This document shows, piece by piece, positions 7,163-15,843 of a DNA stretch of 64,000 bases. The notes below the pieces were generated by a model, which did not search any database, was not told the origin of the DNA, and was given only the letters and a program-made list of their open reading frames with translations. Made by a program: the position numbers and the translations under genes. Position 1 is the first letter of the stretch. Every line of letters begins with the position of its first letter. Origin of the DNA: Azorhizobium oxalatiphilum (GTDB lineage Bacteria; Pseudomonadota; Alphaproteobacteria; Rhizobiales; Xanthobacteraceae); assembly GCF_014635325.1 (NCBI RefSeq), contig NZ_BMCT01000010.1, positions 1-64,000 of the forward strand, read 5' to 3'.

Positions 7163-7927
7163 ATGCCGGCCCGCCGCCATCGCGCTGTTGTCGGACAGTT
7201 TCCCACCGTCCGGCACACAGTCTTCATTCTCCTTTCCGGCCTTTTCACCGGCCTGTCGTCGACCGTCCCGGCCGCCGCACAAGACGCGTCGGTGGAGCGC
7301 GCATCACTTAGCGATCCCTATGCCGATCATATCGCCGACGCAGCGCGCCGGTTCGGCATTCCGGAAGCGTGGATTCGGGCCGTCATGCGCGTCGAAAGCC
7401 GCGGTGATGTGCGCGCGATCTCACCCAAGGGCGCGATGGGGCTGATGCAGATCATGCCAGCGACGTGGGGAGATTTGCGCACCCGCCATGGTCTCGGCGG
7501 CGATCCATTCGACCCACGCGACAACATCATGGCGGGCGCCGCGTATCTGCACGAGATGCACGATCGCTACGGTTCGCCCGGCTTTCTGGCGGCCTATAAT
7601 GCCGGTCCCGGGCGCTACGAGGAATATCGCGCCACCGGTCGCCCATTGCCGACCGAAACCCGCGCCTATGTCGCCGCTCTCGCACCGATCATCGGTGGCG
7701 GCGGTCTTGCTGCCCCCGTCACGGTAGCGACCGCCGATCCGCTCGCCTGGACCCGTGCGCCGCTCTTCATCGTGCAGGTCGATAGCAGGACGGGTGCAGA
7801 TCGGCCGCAGCCCGACGGGGATACCGCTGCACCATCTGCGCCAGATTCCGCAGCCGATCCGGCACGGTCTGGACCGCGATCGGACGGGCTGTTCGTGGCG
7901 CGAACCGGCAGTGCGGGGCCGCGATGA
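7163..7927 (+). CDS. Lytic transglycosylase (SLT domain), conjugation-associated
   Basis: A 254-aa secreted muramidase that opens the cell wall for the mating apparatus. After a hydrophobic leader (residues 10-35) the SLT domain shows AWIRAVMRVESRGDVRAISP, where the Glu of VES is catalytic, then KGAMGLMQIMPATW and FLAAYNAGPGRYEEY. The C-terminal 60 residues are Pro- and Asp-rich. It starts 3 bp after DUF736 and lies just before the candidate oriT. Confidence 0.85.
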   Translation: MPARRHRAVVGQFPTVRHTVFILLSGLFTGLSSTVPAAAQDASVERASLSDPYADHIADAARRFGIPEAWIRAVMRVESRGDVRAISPKGAMGLMQIMPATWGDLRTRHGLGGDPFDPRDNIMAGAAYLHEMHDRYGSPGFLAAYNAGPGRYEEYRATGRPLPTETRAYVAALAPIIGGGGLAAPVTVATADPLAWTRAPLFIVQVDSRTGADRPQPDGDTAAPSAPDSAADPARSGPRSDGLFVARTGSAGPR

Positions 7928-8000
7928 TGGGCTTCGCACTCCCTGCGGCATTGTCGGGCTCTGGCGTAGAATTGGCGTCAGAAGTGGGAAAAGCAGTCAT

Positions 8001-8160
8001 CACAACCGCACGATGGCAGGATAAAGGGCCGCGATGTGCGGCCTTGTGCGGTTGTGGTTTTTCAAGGGGTTATGGCGCGTTTACGCGATGTGCGCCTGAT
8101 CGGCGCAGCCTGCGCGCGCGGCGCTTTCCCAACGATTTCCTGGGCTTTGCGCGATGTGCG
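8001..8160. other. Candidate origin of transfer (oriT)
   Basis: CACAACCGCAC (8001-8011) recurs inverted as GTGCGGTTGTG (8046-8056). CGCGATGTGCG occurs three times in direct order at 8030-8040, 8084-8094 and 8150-8160. The region lies between the transglycosylase and the relaxase and has no convincing gene. Relaxases often bind an inverted repeat next to nic upstream of their own gene. The nic position cannot be read from the sequence. Confidence 0.5.
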
Positions 8161-8171
8161 GGGCCATGCCC

Positions 8172-9911
8172 ATGAGCGCCGACGACGATTTCCGCATTCG
8201 GCCGGGCCGTATCCGTTCAACGCGCGCCCAGCAGGCCAGGCCGTTCATCGCGCAGGCACTTGCCGCCGCGCAGAAGGCCGGAGGCGCAGTCTCCAGGCGT
8301 GGTCAGATCGGCCCCGGCAACCGCTCACGCTTCGGCCGCGGCCAGCGCGCGGCGGTGCAGGCCAACCGGCTGCTCACCGCCCGCTCTCGCGGGGCCGTCG
8401 TCAAGGCGCGCGTCGTGCGCCAGGGCGGACGCAATGCGCCGCTCGGCACCCACCTCAATTATCTGCGCCGCGAGGGCGTCACCCGGGATGGAGAGAAAGC
8501 GCGGCTGTTCGGCCCCGGCCGGGATGACGTCGATCCCAAGGCCTTCGCCGAGCGGTGCGAGGACGACCGGCATCACTTCCGCTTCATCGTGTCGCCCGAC
8601 GACGCGGTGGAGATGGCGGACCTCAAGGGCTTCACCCGCGAGCTGGTCGGGCAGTTGGAGAAGGACCTCGGCACGAGGCTCGATTGGGTCGCGGTCGATC
8701 ACTGGAACACCGAGCATCCTCATGTCCACCTGATCGTGCGCGGCGTCCGCGACGATGGCGAGAACCTCGTGATCTCGCGCGATTACATCAAGGAGGGCAT
8801 GCGCGACCGGGCCCGCGACCTCATCACCCAAGAACTGGGACCGCGCACCGATCTGGACATCCGTCGCACCATCGAGCGCCAGGTCGAGTCCGAGCGCTGG
8901 ACCAATCTCGATCGTCAGCTCGCGCGCGACGCCTACAGGACCGGCGTCATCGATCTCGCTCCGCATCCCGACCGGCAGCCGGACGGATTCCACGCCCTGA
9001 AGGTCGGGCGGCTCCGCAAGCTCGAGGGGCTCGGCCTCGCCGACGAGATCGGTCCCGGCCAATGGACGATCTCGGAGAAGGCCGAGGCGACGCTACGCGA
9101 CCTCGGCGAGCGCGGCGACATCATCAAGCGCATGCACCGCGCGCTGACCGACCGCGGCATCGAACGTGGCGCGGCCAACTATGTGCTCGCAGGCGAAAGC
9201 CTGAACGATCCCGTCGTCGGCCGGTTGGTGACGCGAGGTCTCGACGACGAGCTCAAGGGCACGGCCTATGCCGTGGTCGACGGCGTCGATGGCCGAACCC
9301 ACCACATCAAGCTGCCCGATCTCGAGGCCGCCGGTGACAGCGCGCCAGGTTCGATCGTCGAACTGCGCAAGTTCGACGATGCGCGGGGCCAGCGGCGCGT
9401 CGCGCTTGCTGTTCGCTCGGATCTCGACATCTCCGCCCAGGTTACCGCGACCGGCGCGACCTGGCTCGATCGGCAGGCGATCGCCCGCGAGCCGGTGGCG
9501 CTTGGCGGTGGCGGGTTCGGCGCCGAGGTGCGGGACGCAATGGACCGCCGCGCCGAACATCTGATCGAGCAGCGCCTGGCTGAGCGCCACGGCCGCAGCG
9601 TCATCTTCTCCCGCAACCTCATTGACACGCTGCGTCAGCGCGACGTCGAAGCGCTCGGGGCAAAGCTCGCTGCCGAGACCAGACGCCCGTTCGTCAAGGC
9701 GGGGACCGGGGAATATGTCGCCGGCGCCTATCGGCAGCGCATCGCTCTCGCCTCGGGCCGCTTCGCCATGATCGACGACGGCCTCGGCTTCCAGCTCGTG
9801 CCCTGGTCGCCGTCTCTTGAAAAGCATCTTGGCCAGCATGTCTCCGGCGTCGCCCGCGGCGATGGCGGGGTCGACTGGAGTTTCGGCCGCAAGCGCGGCC
9901 TCGGCCTGTAG
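8172..9911 (+). CDS. rlxS: RlxS-type relaxase with DUF3363 domain
   Basis: A 579-aa relaxase that would nick oriT and carry the strand to the recipient. The N-terminal half has NYLRREGVT (candidate catalytic Tyr), HHFRFIVSPDDAVEM, and the histidine triad part DHWNTEHPHVHLIVRG. The rest is DUF3363, as in RlxS of rhizobial ICEs. The start at 8172 (MSADDDFRIRPGRIRS) fits the family. In-frame ATGs at 8154 and 8166 are possible but overlap the third CGCGATGTGCG repeat. traG follows 27 bp later. Confidence 0.9.
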   Translation: MSADDDFRIRPGRIRSTRAQQARPFIAQALAAAQKAGGAVSRRGQIGPGNRSRFGRGQRAAVQANRLLTARSRGAVVKARVVRQGGRNAPLGTHLNYLRREGVTRDGEKARLFGPGRDDVDPKAFAERCEDDRHHFRFIVSPDDAVEMADLKGFTRELVGQLEKDLGTRLDWVAVDHWNTEHPHVHLIVRGVRDDGENLVISRDYIKEGMRDRARDLITQELGPRTDLDIRRTIERQVESERWTNLDRQLARDAYRTGVIDLAPHPDRQPDGFHALKVGRLRKLEGLGLADEIGPGQWTISEKAEATLRDLGERGDIIKRMHRALTDRGIERGAANYVLAGESLNDPVVGRLVTRGLDDELKGTAYAVVDGVDGRTHHIKLPDLEAAGDSAPGSIVELRKFDDARGQRRVALAVRSDLDISAQVTATGATWLDRQAIAREPVALGGGGFGAEVRDAMDRRAEHLIEQRLAERHGRSVIFSRNLIDTLRQRDVEALGAKLAAETRRPFVKAGTGEYVAGAYRQRIALASGRFAMIDDGLGFQLVPWSPSLEKHLGQHVSGVARGDGGVDWSFGRKRGLGL

Positions 9912-9938
9912 CCCGTAATAAAAGAAAGGACCCCCGCC

Positions 9939-11912
9939 ATGTCGGCGACCAAAATCCTCTGGGGCCAGATCCTCACCGTCTTCCTGATCGTGCTGTTCAC
10001 GACGTGGGCAGCGACAGAGTGGACAGCCTATCGGCTCGGTTTTCAGCCCCAGCTCGGCCCACCCTGGTTCGAGCTTGCCGGTTGGCCGGTCTATTACCCG
10101 CCCGCCTTCTTTTGGTGGTGGTATTTCTACGATGCCTATGCGCCGCCGATCTTCGTCGAGGGCGCCTATATCGCGGCGTCGGGCGGGTTCATCTCGATCG
10201 CCGTCGCCATCGGCATGTCGGTCTGGCGGGCCCGAGAGGCCAAGAACGTCGAAACCTATGGCTCGGCACGTTGGGCGCGGGATGACGAAGTAAAGGCGGC
10301 CGGCCTGCTCGGCCCCGACGGCGTGGTGCTCGGCAAACTCGATCGCGACTATCTCCGCCATGACGGTCCAGAGCATGTGCTGTGCTTCGCCCCGACCCGC
10401 TCCGGCAAGGGCGTGGGGCTCGTCGTGCCTTCGCTCCTGACCTGGCCAGGCTCGGCGATCGTGCATGACATCAAGGGCGAGAACTGGACGCTGACCGCGG
10501 GCTTCCGATCGCGGCATGGCCGCGTCCTGCTGTTCGATCCGACCAATCCGAAGTCGGCCGGTTACAATCCGCTGCTCGAGGTGCGCCGTGGCGAGTGGGA
10601 GGTCCGCGACGTCCAGAACATCGCCGACATCCTGGTCGATCCGGAAGGATCGCTCGAGAAGCGCAATCACTGGGAAAAGACCAGTCACGCGCTACTGGTC
10701 GGCGCGATCCTCCATGTCCTCTATGCGGAAGCCGACAAGACGCTCGCCGGCGTTGCCGCCTTCCTCTCTGATCCGAAGCGGCCGATCGAATCGACGCTGG
10801 CCGCCATGATGAAGACCGCGCACCTTGGCGAAACCGGTCCCCACCCCGTCATCGCCAGCGCAGCGCGCGAGCTGCTGAACAAATCGGACAATGAGCGGTC
10901 CGGCGTGCTCTCGACCGCCATGTCGTTCCTCGGCCTTTATCGCGATCCCGTCGTCGCCGAAGTGACAAGGCGCTGCGACTGGCGGATCGCCGATATCGTC
11001 GGCGGCAAGCGGCCGTCAACGCTTTACCTCGTGGTGCCGCCCTCGGACATCAACCGGACCAAGCCGCTGATCCGCCTGATCCTCAATCAGGTCGGCCGGC
11101 GTCTTACCGAGGATCTGCAGGCCAAGGGCGGTCGCCACCGGCTGCTCCTCATGCTGGACGAGTTCCCGGCGCTGGGACGGCTCGATTTCTTCGAGTCCGC
11201 GCTCGCGTTCATGGCGGGCTACGGCCTGAAGAGTTTCCTGATCGCCCAGTCGCTCAACCAGATTGAAAAGGCCTACGGGCCCAACAATTCGATCCTCGAT
11301 AACTGCCATGTCCGCGTCAGCTTCGCGACCAATGACGAGCGAACCGCCAAGCGCGTGTCGGACGCGCTCGGCACCGCAACCGAGATGCGGGCGATGAAGA
11401 ACTATGCCGGCCATCGGCTTTCGCCCTGGCTCGGCCACCTGATGGTGTCGCGGTCGGAAACCGCCAGGCAGCTGCTCACGCCTGGTGAGATCATGCAGCT
11501 TCCGCCCTCCGATGAAATCGTCATGGTCGCCAGCACGCCGCCGATCCGCGCGAAGAAGGCGCGCTATTATGAAGATCGCCGGTTTCAGGAACGGGTGCTG
11601 CCACCGCCTAGGATCATCAAGCCCGATGGGGTCTCGTCCGATGACTGGAGCAAGCTGGCGTTACCGCCATCACCGGAGGTCCTGACGGCGGCGACGGGAG
11701 CCAATCCGGATGAGGAGGATACGACTGAGTCCGAGCGGCGGCGCCAGCCGGAGCTGAGCCGCGTGCAGCCGATCGCCAAGGTGGCGCCGATCGAGAACGA
11801 GTTCGAGATCGACCCGGCGGACGATGCGGATGACGACGCCGCGCGCCTCAGTCGCATGAACCAGAACATGCGCCAGGCTTCGCTTGACCCCGGCGACGGC
11901 ATCGAATTTTAG
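9939..11912 (+). CDS. traG: TraG/VirD4 type IV coupling protein
   Basis: A 657-aa inner-membrane ATPase that links the relaxase complex to the Trb pore. Two membrane segments lie at residues 10-30 and 70-95. Walker A is CFAPTRSGKGVGLVVPS, Walker B is LLLMLDEFPALGRLDFFESA, and SFLIAQSLNQIEKAYG follows. The C-terminal tail is acidic. It is full length and overlaps nothing. In related ICEs traG is followed by an RHH gene and then trbB; here cargo A separates them. Confidence 0.93.
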   Translation: MSATKILWGQILTVFLIVLFTTWAATEWTAYRLGFQPQLGPPWFELAGWPVYYPPAFFWWWYFYDAYAPPIFVEGAYIAASGGFISIAVAIGMSVWRAREAKNVETYGSARWARDDEVKAAGLLGPDGVVLGKLDRDYLRHDGPEHVLCFAPTRSGKGVGLVVPSLLTWPGSAIVHDIKGENWTLTAGFRSRHGRVLLFDPTNPKSAGYNPLLEVRRGEWEVRDVQNIADILVDPEGSLEKRNHWEKTSHALLVGAILHVLYAEADKTLAGVAAFLSDPKRPIESTLAAMMKTAHLGETGPHPVIASAARELLNKSDNERSGVLSTAMSFLGLYRDPVVAEVTRRCDWRIADIVGGKRPSTLYLVVPPSDINRTKPLIRLILNQVGRRLTEDLQAKGGRHRLLLMLDEFPALGRLDFFESALAFMAGYGLKSFLIAQSLNQIEKAYGPNNSILDNCHVRVSFATNDERTAKRVSDALGTATEMRAMKNYAGHRLSPWLGHLMVSRSETARQLLTPGEIMQLPPSDEIVMVASTPPIRAKKARYYEDRRFQERVLPPPRIIKPDGVSSDDWSKLALPPSPEVLTAATGANPDEEDTTESERRRQPELSRVQPIAKVAPIENEFEIDPADDADDDAARLSRMNQNMRQASLDPGDGIEF

Positions 11913-11922
11913 GAACGCCGCG

Positions 11923-12357
11923 ATGACGAAATCACCGAAGAAGCAGCGGCTCTCCGTCTATCTCGAGCCCGACGTCATGAGGGCTCTCTCGGCGCATGCG
12001 GCCCGGCGTGGCCACTCAATGTCGCTAGTGGCCGAGGCCGGCATCGCATCCTTCCTCTCGCCGGATGCGGCTGAGCGCCAGGAGGCGGCGATCACTAAGC
12101 GGCTCGACCAAATTGACCGGCGCATGACCCGCGTGGAGCGCGACGTCGATATCTCTGTCGAGACGCTGGCGATCTTCGTCCGCTTCTGGCTGACCACGAC
12201 GCCGGCATTGCCCGAGCCTGCCGCTCAGGCCGCTCGTGCCAAGGCCAGCGAGCGATACGAGGCGTTCATCGCGGCTCTGGGTCGTCGACTTGCGAGCGGG
12301 CCGAAGCTGCGGCAGGAGATTTCGGAGGATATCAATCAAGCGCATCGGGCAGAATAG
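11923..12357 (+). CDS. Ribbon-helix-helix (CopG-like) protein
   Basis: A 144-aa protein with an N-terminal RHH motif (KQRLSVYLEPDVMRALSAHA, then RGHSMSLVAEAGIASFL), followed by a coiled-coil-like stretch (RQEAAITKRLDQIDRRMTRV) and a hydrophobic segment around residues 80-95. In Trb-type ICEs this gene normally sits between traG and trbB. Here trbB is 14 kb away, so this gene marks the left edge of cargo A. The start at 11923 is 10 bp after the traG stop. Confidence 0.8.
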   Translation: MTKSPKKQRLSVYLEPDVMRALSAHAARRGHSMSLVAEAGIASFLSPDAAERQEAAITKRLDQIDRRMTRVERDVDISVETLAIFVRFWLTTTPALPEPAAQAARAKASERYEAFIAALGRRLASGPKLRQEISEDINQAHRAE

Positions 12358-12415
12358 TTTCCGCCAACACGGCTATAATAGCGAGCGCATCCATCGAAGA
12401 TATCAAACATTATTG

Positions 12416-12459
12416 CCGGACGATCGAAAAGAGATCACGGATTTCCGAGCATAGATCGT
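12416..12459. repeat. 44-bp structured repeat, copy 1
   Basis: Begins CCGGACGATCG and ends CCGAGCATAGATCGT. It matches 55354-55397 at 37 of 44 positions by hand alignment. The middle has a small hairpin, CGGA-TT-TCCG. It lies just after the RHH gene, at the left edge of cargo A, and 47 bp before the cytochrome gene. See copy 2. Confidence 0.5.
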
Positions 12460-12505
12460 TTCCACGGGCATAACTATCGTATCGCCTGACTAAGGAGGCG
12501 ATGCA

Positions 12506-12934
12506 ATGATTTGCACCATGACCCATTCCATAACCGCGCCTGCAGCAGGTCGCATCAAAGGACCGGCGGGCGCTCTGCTTGCAATCATTTTGCCTATCGG
12601 ACTGTTCTTCGGGTCTTCAGCCGCCGCTCAGGAGGTAGATGGAGAGCGCTTGTTCCGGCAGCGTTGCGCCGCCTGCCACAACATCGAGCCGGGACAAACC
12701 AAAATGGGCCCCTCACTCCTTGGCATTATCGGCCGGACTGCCGGCAGCGTCGAAGGCGCGAACTATTCCCAAGCGATGCAATCTTCCGGCATCACCTGGG
12801 ATCGCCAGTCACTCGAGACCTTTCTCACCGCGCCGCGCCAAATGATCCGCGGGACACGGATGACCGTCAGCATCCCCGATGGCGCACAGCGGACTGCAAT
12901 CATCAACTACCTCGAGAGCCAATCACCAGATTGA
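12506..12934 (+). CDS. Periplasmic c-type cytochrome (monoheme)
   Basis: A 142-aa class I cytochrome c. A hydrophobic leader ending near SSAAAQ is followed by LFRQRCAACHNIEPGQTKMG with heme motif CAACH, and MIRGTRMTVSIPD near the C-terminus supplies a likely axial Met. SD AAGGAGG lies 7 bp before the start. It is 12 bp from a molybdenum hydroxylase small subunit, so it probably accepts electrons from that enzyme in the periplasm. Confidence 0.85.
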   Translation: MICTMTHSITAPAAGRIKGPAGALLAIILPIGLFFGSSAAAQEVDGERLFRQRCAACHNIEPGQTKMGPSLLGIIGRTAGSVEGANYSQAMQSSGITWDRQSLETFLTAPRQMIRGTRMTVSIPDGAQRTAIINYLESQSPD

Positions 12935-12946
12935 GGAGAAGCCTTC

Positions 12947-13399
12947 ATGACAGCCTTCACGATCAACGGACAAGCGGTCAATGTCGCCACTGAACCGGAT
13001 ACACCGCTTCTTTGGGTGATCCGGGAACATCTGAAGCTCACCGGCACCAAATTCGGCTGTGGAATTGCTCAATGCGGAGCCTGCACCGTCCACGTCGACG
13101 GCGAGCCGATGCGCTCCTGTCAGACTTTCCTGGAGGATGTCGCCGGCCGCAAGGTCACAACGATCGAAGGTCTGTCGCCGGATTCCAGCCATCCGCTGCA
13201 GAGGGCTTGGATCGCCGAGCAGGTGCCGCAATGCGGCTACTGCCAATCCGGCCAGATCATGCAGGCGGCCGCCCTTCTTGCTGCCACGCCCAACCCCACC
13301 CGCGAACAGATCGTCGACCACATGGACGGGAATATCTGCCGTTGCGGGACCTATGTCCGCATCATCAGCGCGATCCAGCGCGCAGCAAGGGAGGGCTGA
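12947..13399 (+). CDS. 2Fe-2S small subunit of molybdenum hydroxylase, module 1
   Basis: A 150-aa iron-sulfur subunit of the xanthine oxidase family (isoquinoline 1-oxidoreductase alpha type). The plant-type cluster is [18 protein letters not shown] with the fourth Cys in MRSCQTF. The second cluster is [12 protein letters not shown] and NICRCGTY. It passes electrons from the Mo centre to an acceptor, probably the cytochrome upstream. It starts 3 bp before the large subunit's leader, so the three genes form a unit. Confidence 0.9.
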   Translation: MTAFTINGQAVNVATEPDTPLLWVIREHLKLTGTKFGCGIAQCGACTVHVDGEPMRSCQTFLEDVAGRKVTTIEGLSPDSSHPLQRAWIAEQVPQCGYCQSGQIMQAAALLAATPNPTREQIVDHMDGNICRCGTYVRIISAIQRAAREG

Positions 13400-13402
13400 G
13401 CC

Positions 13403-15622
13403 ATGACCCCGATTCTCCAGCCTCAAAGCCGCGTGCTGTCGCGACGTAGTTTTCTCGTCACGACCGGCGGCCTCGGCATCGCTGTCGCGTTCGGGAGCGT
13501 GCCCGACCTTGCCAGCGGCGCAGCCATGGCACCCGCCGCCGAGGGCGACTTCCGTCCCAACGCCTGGATCACGATTGGCGCGGATGGCACGGTCAGCATC
13601 ATTTCGCCGGCCGTCGAAATGGGCCAGGGCATCACGACAACGCTGCCTCTGCTCGTCGCGGAGGAACTGGATGCCGATTGGAGCCGTGTGCGGGTGGTCC
13701 AGGCGCCGTCCGACGCGGAAACCTACGGCAATCCTGGTTTCTACGGGATTCAGCTTACCGGCGGCAGCGAGTCGACGCGCGGTTACAATGCGCTGCTTCG
13801 CATGACTGGTGCCCAGACACGATTAATCCTGCTGGCGGGCGCAGCTGGGATGCTAAACGTGCCAGTGAGTGAGCTTGAGACCGAGCCCCACAGGGTTCTG
13901 CATCCATCCTCGGGGCGCTCGTTGGACTACGGTGAGATCGCTGCCAGGGCGCTACTTCCGGATCCGTTGCCGCAGGCCACAGAGGCCGACCTGAAGCAAA
14001 GCCACAGGTGGCGCTATATCGGAAGCAGGACGATCCAGCGCATCGACGTACCCTCGAAGGTCAATGGAACCGCGGTCTTCGGTATCGACGTTCAGCTTCC
14101 GGACATGCTCCACGGCGCGGTCCTGCGGGCGCCGGTTCAGGACGAACGGCCTGAGACCATCGACGATGCCGAAGCGCGCGATGTGCCCGGCATCACCCAT
14201 ATCGTCCCACTGTCCTATGGCGTCGGCATTGTCGGCGAAACCGTTGAAGCCACGCGGCGCGCGAAAGATCTGCTCAATGTGACCTGGAGCACAACGTCAA
14301 GGGTTCGCAACTATAGCAGCCAGCGGCTGCTCGACGAGTATCGCGCCGTCGGCCGCGACTTTGGCCAGCAAGGCGTTCCCGCGCATACCAATGGTGACGC
14401 CGAGGCCGCGATCGCTGCCGCCACGACGGTCATAGAAGCCGATTATATGAGTGACCATGTCGCCCACGCGACCATGGAGCCGATGAACGCCACGGCGCTC
14501 GTGACCGGCGACAGGGTGGAGATCTGGGCGCCGACGCAAGGTCCGACGGGCACACAGGGCTTCGCAGCAGAGGTGGTGGGCACCACGCCTGACAAGGTCA
14601 AGGTGAACACAACCCTGCTCGGCGGCGGCTTCGGACGCAAGGCGGAGGCGGACTTCATCATCGATGCAGTGTCGCTGGCCAAAGCCGTGGAGGGCCGACC
14701 GGTTAAGGTCATCTGGAGCCGCGAGGACGACGTCCGGCACGACAAGTTCCGGCCGCTCGAGGCGCAGCACGTCAAGGTCGGCCTCGATGCCGAGGGGAAC
14801 ATCGTCGGTTGGCGTCACCGCATTGTGGCGGATTCGATCTTTGCACGAACCTTGCCACCGGTGTTCGAAGAAGCAGGCGGCCACGACGACGTCGTGACCG
14901 AGGGTGCGAAATTCAATTATACTGTTCCCGCCCATCAGATAGAATATCTACGCCAGGACAACGGTCTGGCCATCGGTTTCTGGTTCGCCGTGGGGGTCGG
15001 CTATACGAGGTTCGCAATAGAATGCGTTGTCGACGAGATCGCCGCCGCCAGAGGCATCGATCCCGTCGCGTTGCGGCTGGAGCTTCTCAAGGACCAGCCG
15101 CGCGCGCGCAAGGTGATCGAGACCGTGGCCCGGATGGCTGAGTGGGACCGGGCGCGAGACGGCCGGGGGCTCGGCGTCGCTTACTCCGATGCGTTCGGCT
15201 CGCATTGTGCCCAGGTCGCCGAGGTCTCGCTGAACCGGGACACCGGCGCCATCCGGGTGCACAAGGTCTGGTGCGCGATCGATCCCGGTGTGGCGATCCA
15301 GCCTCTCCATATCGAGGCCATGATGATGACCGGCATCACCAACGGTACCGGCCATGCGCTGTTCGAGCAAATCAACGTCATAGACGGCGAGGTGCAGGAG
15401 TCGAATTTCGATACGTACCGGTTGATCCGAATGTCCGAGGCGCCTGAGATAGAAGTAGCCGTGGTGCCGACGCCGGGGAGTCCTTTTGGCGGCATTGGTC
15501 AGGCAGGTCTTCCACCCACCGGCCCGGCAATCGCAAACGCTGTCGCGCGGCTCACCGGAGGTGTGCGGCTTCGCCACTACCCGTTCACGCCAGAACGCGT
15601 GAAGGCAGCTCTGGATACCTAA
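13403..15622 (+). CDS. Molybdopterin large subunit of hydroxylase, module 1 (Gln in place of catalytic Glu)
   Basis: A 739-aa molybdenum-binding subunit, isoquinoline 1-oxidoreductase beta or aldehyde dehydrogenase type. A Tat leader (SRRSFLVTTGGLGIAVAFG) sends it to the periplasm. EMGQGITTTLPLLVAEELDA and TTLLGGGFGRKAEADF are cofactor-binding regions. The active-site loop reads GGIGQAGLPPTGPA. Relatives have GEPG here, and the Glu is the catalytic base. The Gln codon is 15500-15502 (residue 700). Either the enzyme is inactive, or it uses different chemistry. Substrate is unknown. Confidence 0.87.
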   Translation: MTPILQPQSRVLSRRSFLVTTGGLGIAVAFGSVPDLASGAAMAPAAEGDFRPNAWITIGADGTVSIISPAVEMGQGITTTLPLLVAEELDADWSRVRVVQAPSDAETYGNPGFYGIQLTGGSESTRGYNALLRMTGAQTRLILLAGAAGMLNVPVSELETEPHRVLHPSSGRSLDYGEIAARALLPDPLPQATEADLKQSHRWRYIGSRTIQRIDVPSKVNGTAVFGIDVQLPDMLHGAVLRAPVQDERPETIDDAEARDVPGITHIVPLSYGVGIVGETVEATRRAKDLLNVTWSTTSRVRNYSSQRLLDEYRAVGRDFGQQGVPAHTNGDAEAAIAAATTVIEADYMSDHVAHATMEPMNATALVTGDRVEIWAPTQGPTGTQGFAAEVVGTTPDKVKVNTTLLGGGFGRKAEADFIIDAVSLAKAVEGRPVKVIWSREDDVRHDKFRPLEAQHVKVGLDAEGNIVGWRHRIVADSIFARTLPPVFEEAGGHDDVVTEGAKFNYTVPAHQIEYLRQDNGLAIGFWFAVGVGYTRFAIECVVDEIAAARGIDPVALRLELLKDQPRARKVIETVARMAEWDRARDGRGLGVAYSDAFGSHCAQVAEVSLNRDTGAIRVHKVWCAIDPGVAIQPLHIEAMMMTGITNGTGHALFEQINVIDGEVQESNFDTYRLIRMSEAPEIEVAVVPTPGSPFGGIGQAGLPPTGPAIANAVARLTGGVRLRHYPFTPERVKAALDT

Positions 15623-15671
15623 ACCTTCTTTGGGCAACGCAGCCCTCCACAACTGGCTCGGCGAACGACTT

Positions 15672-15701
15672 CCCATAGCCGCGCGGCATCGCGGCTATGG
15701 G
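15672..15701. terminator. Perfect 12-bp hairpin after module 1
   Basis: CCCATAGCCGCG (15672-15683) and CGCGGCTATGGG (15690-15701) enclose CGGCAT. It lies 50 bp after the module 1 stop and before the module 2 promoter motif. There is no T-run after it, so it may slow or protect a transcript end rather than act as a full intrinsic terminator. Confidence 0.5.
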
Positions 15702-15744
15702 CTCTCCTGTTCAATCACTGCCGGCGGGCGGCCATTCAAGAATT

Positions 15745-15770
15745 TGTAGGAATGGGCAATTTTTCTGAAG
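15745..15770 (+). promoter_or_regulatory. Shared cargo motif, copy 1
   Basis: TGTAGGAATGGGCA followed by ATTTTTCTGAAG. It lies 99 bp before the module 2 small subunit, on the same strand. The same motif, in the same orientation relative to the gene, occurs before 44111, 38458 and 39610. Confidence 0.55.
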
Positions 15771-15843
15771 GATCGCGCGTGTCCGTCTGAGCGAGAAAAG
15801 AATAGCCTTTCAGGCGACATAGCTGAAATCCTGAGAGTTGTTC

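Noticed and set aside
7924-8175. 84-codon open frame between transglycosylase and relaxase
   Set aside because: No domain, no separate SD, and it runs over the inverted and direct repeats of the candidate oriT; its codon pattern does not look protein-like.
9093-10688. 531-codon open frame on the minus strand opposite relaxase and traG
   Set aside because: It is the antisense shadow of two well-supported genes in GC-rich DNA and has no recognisable motif.
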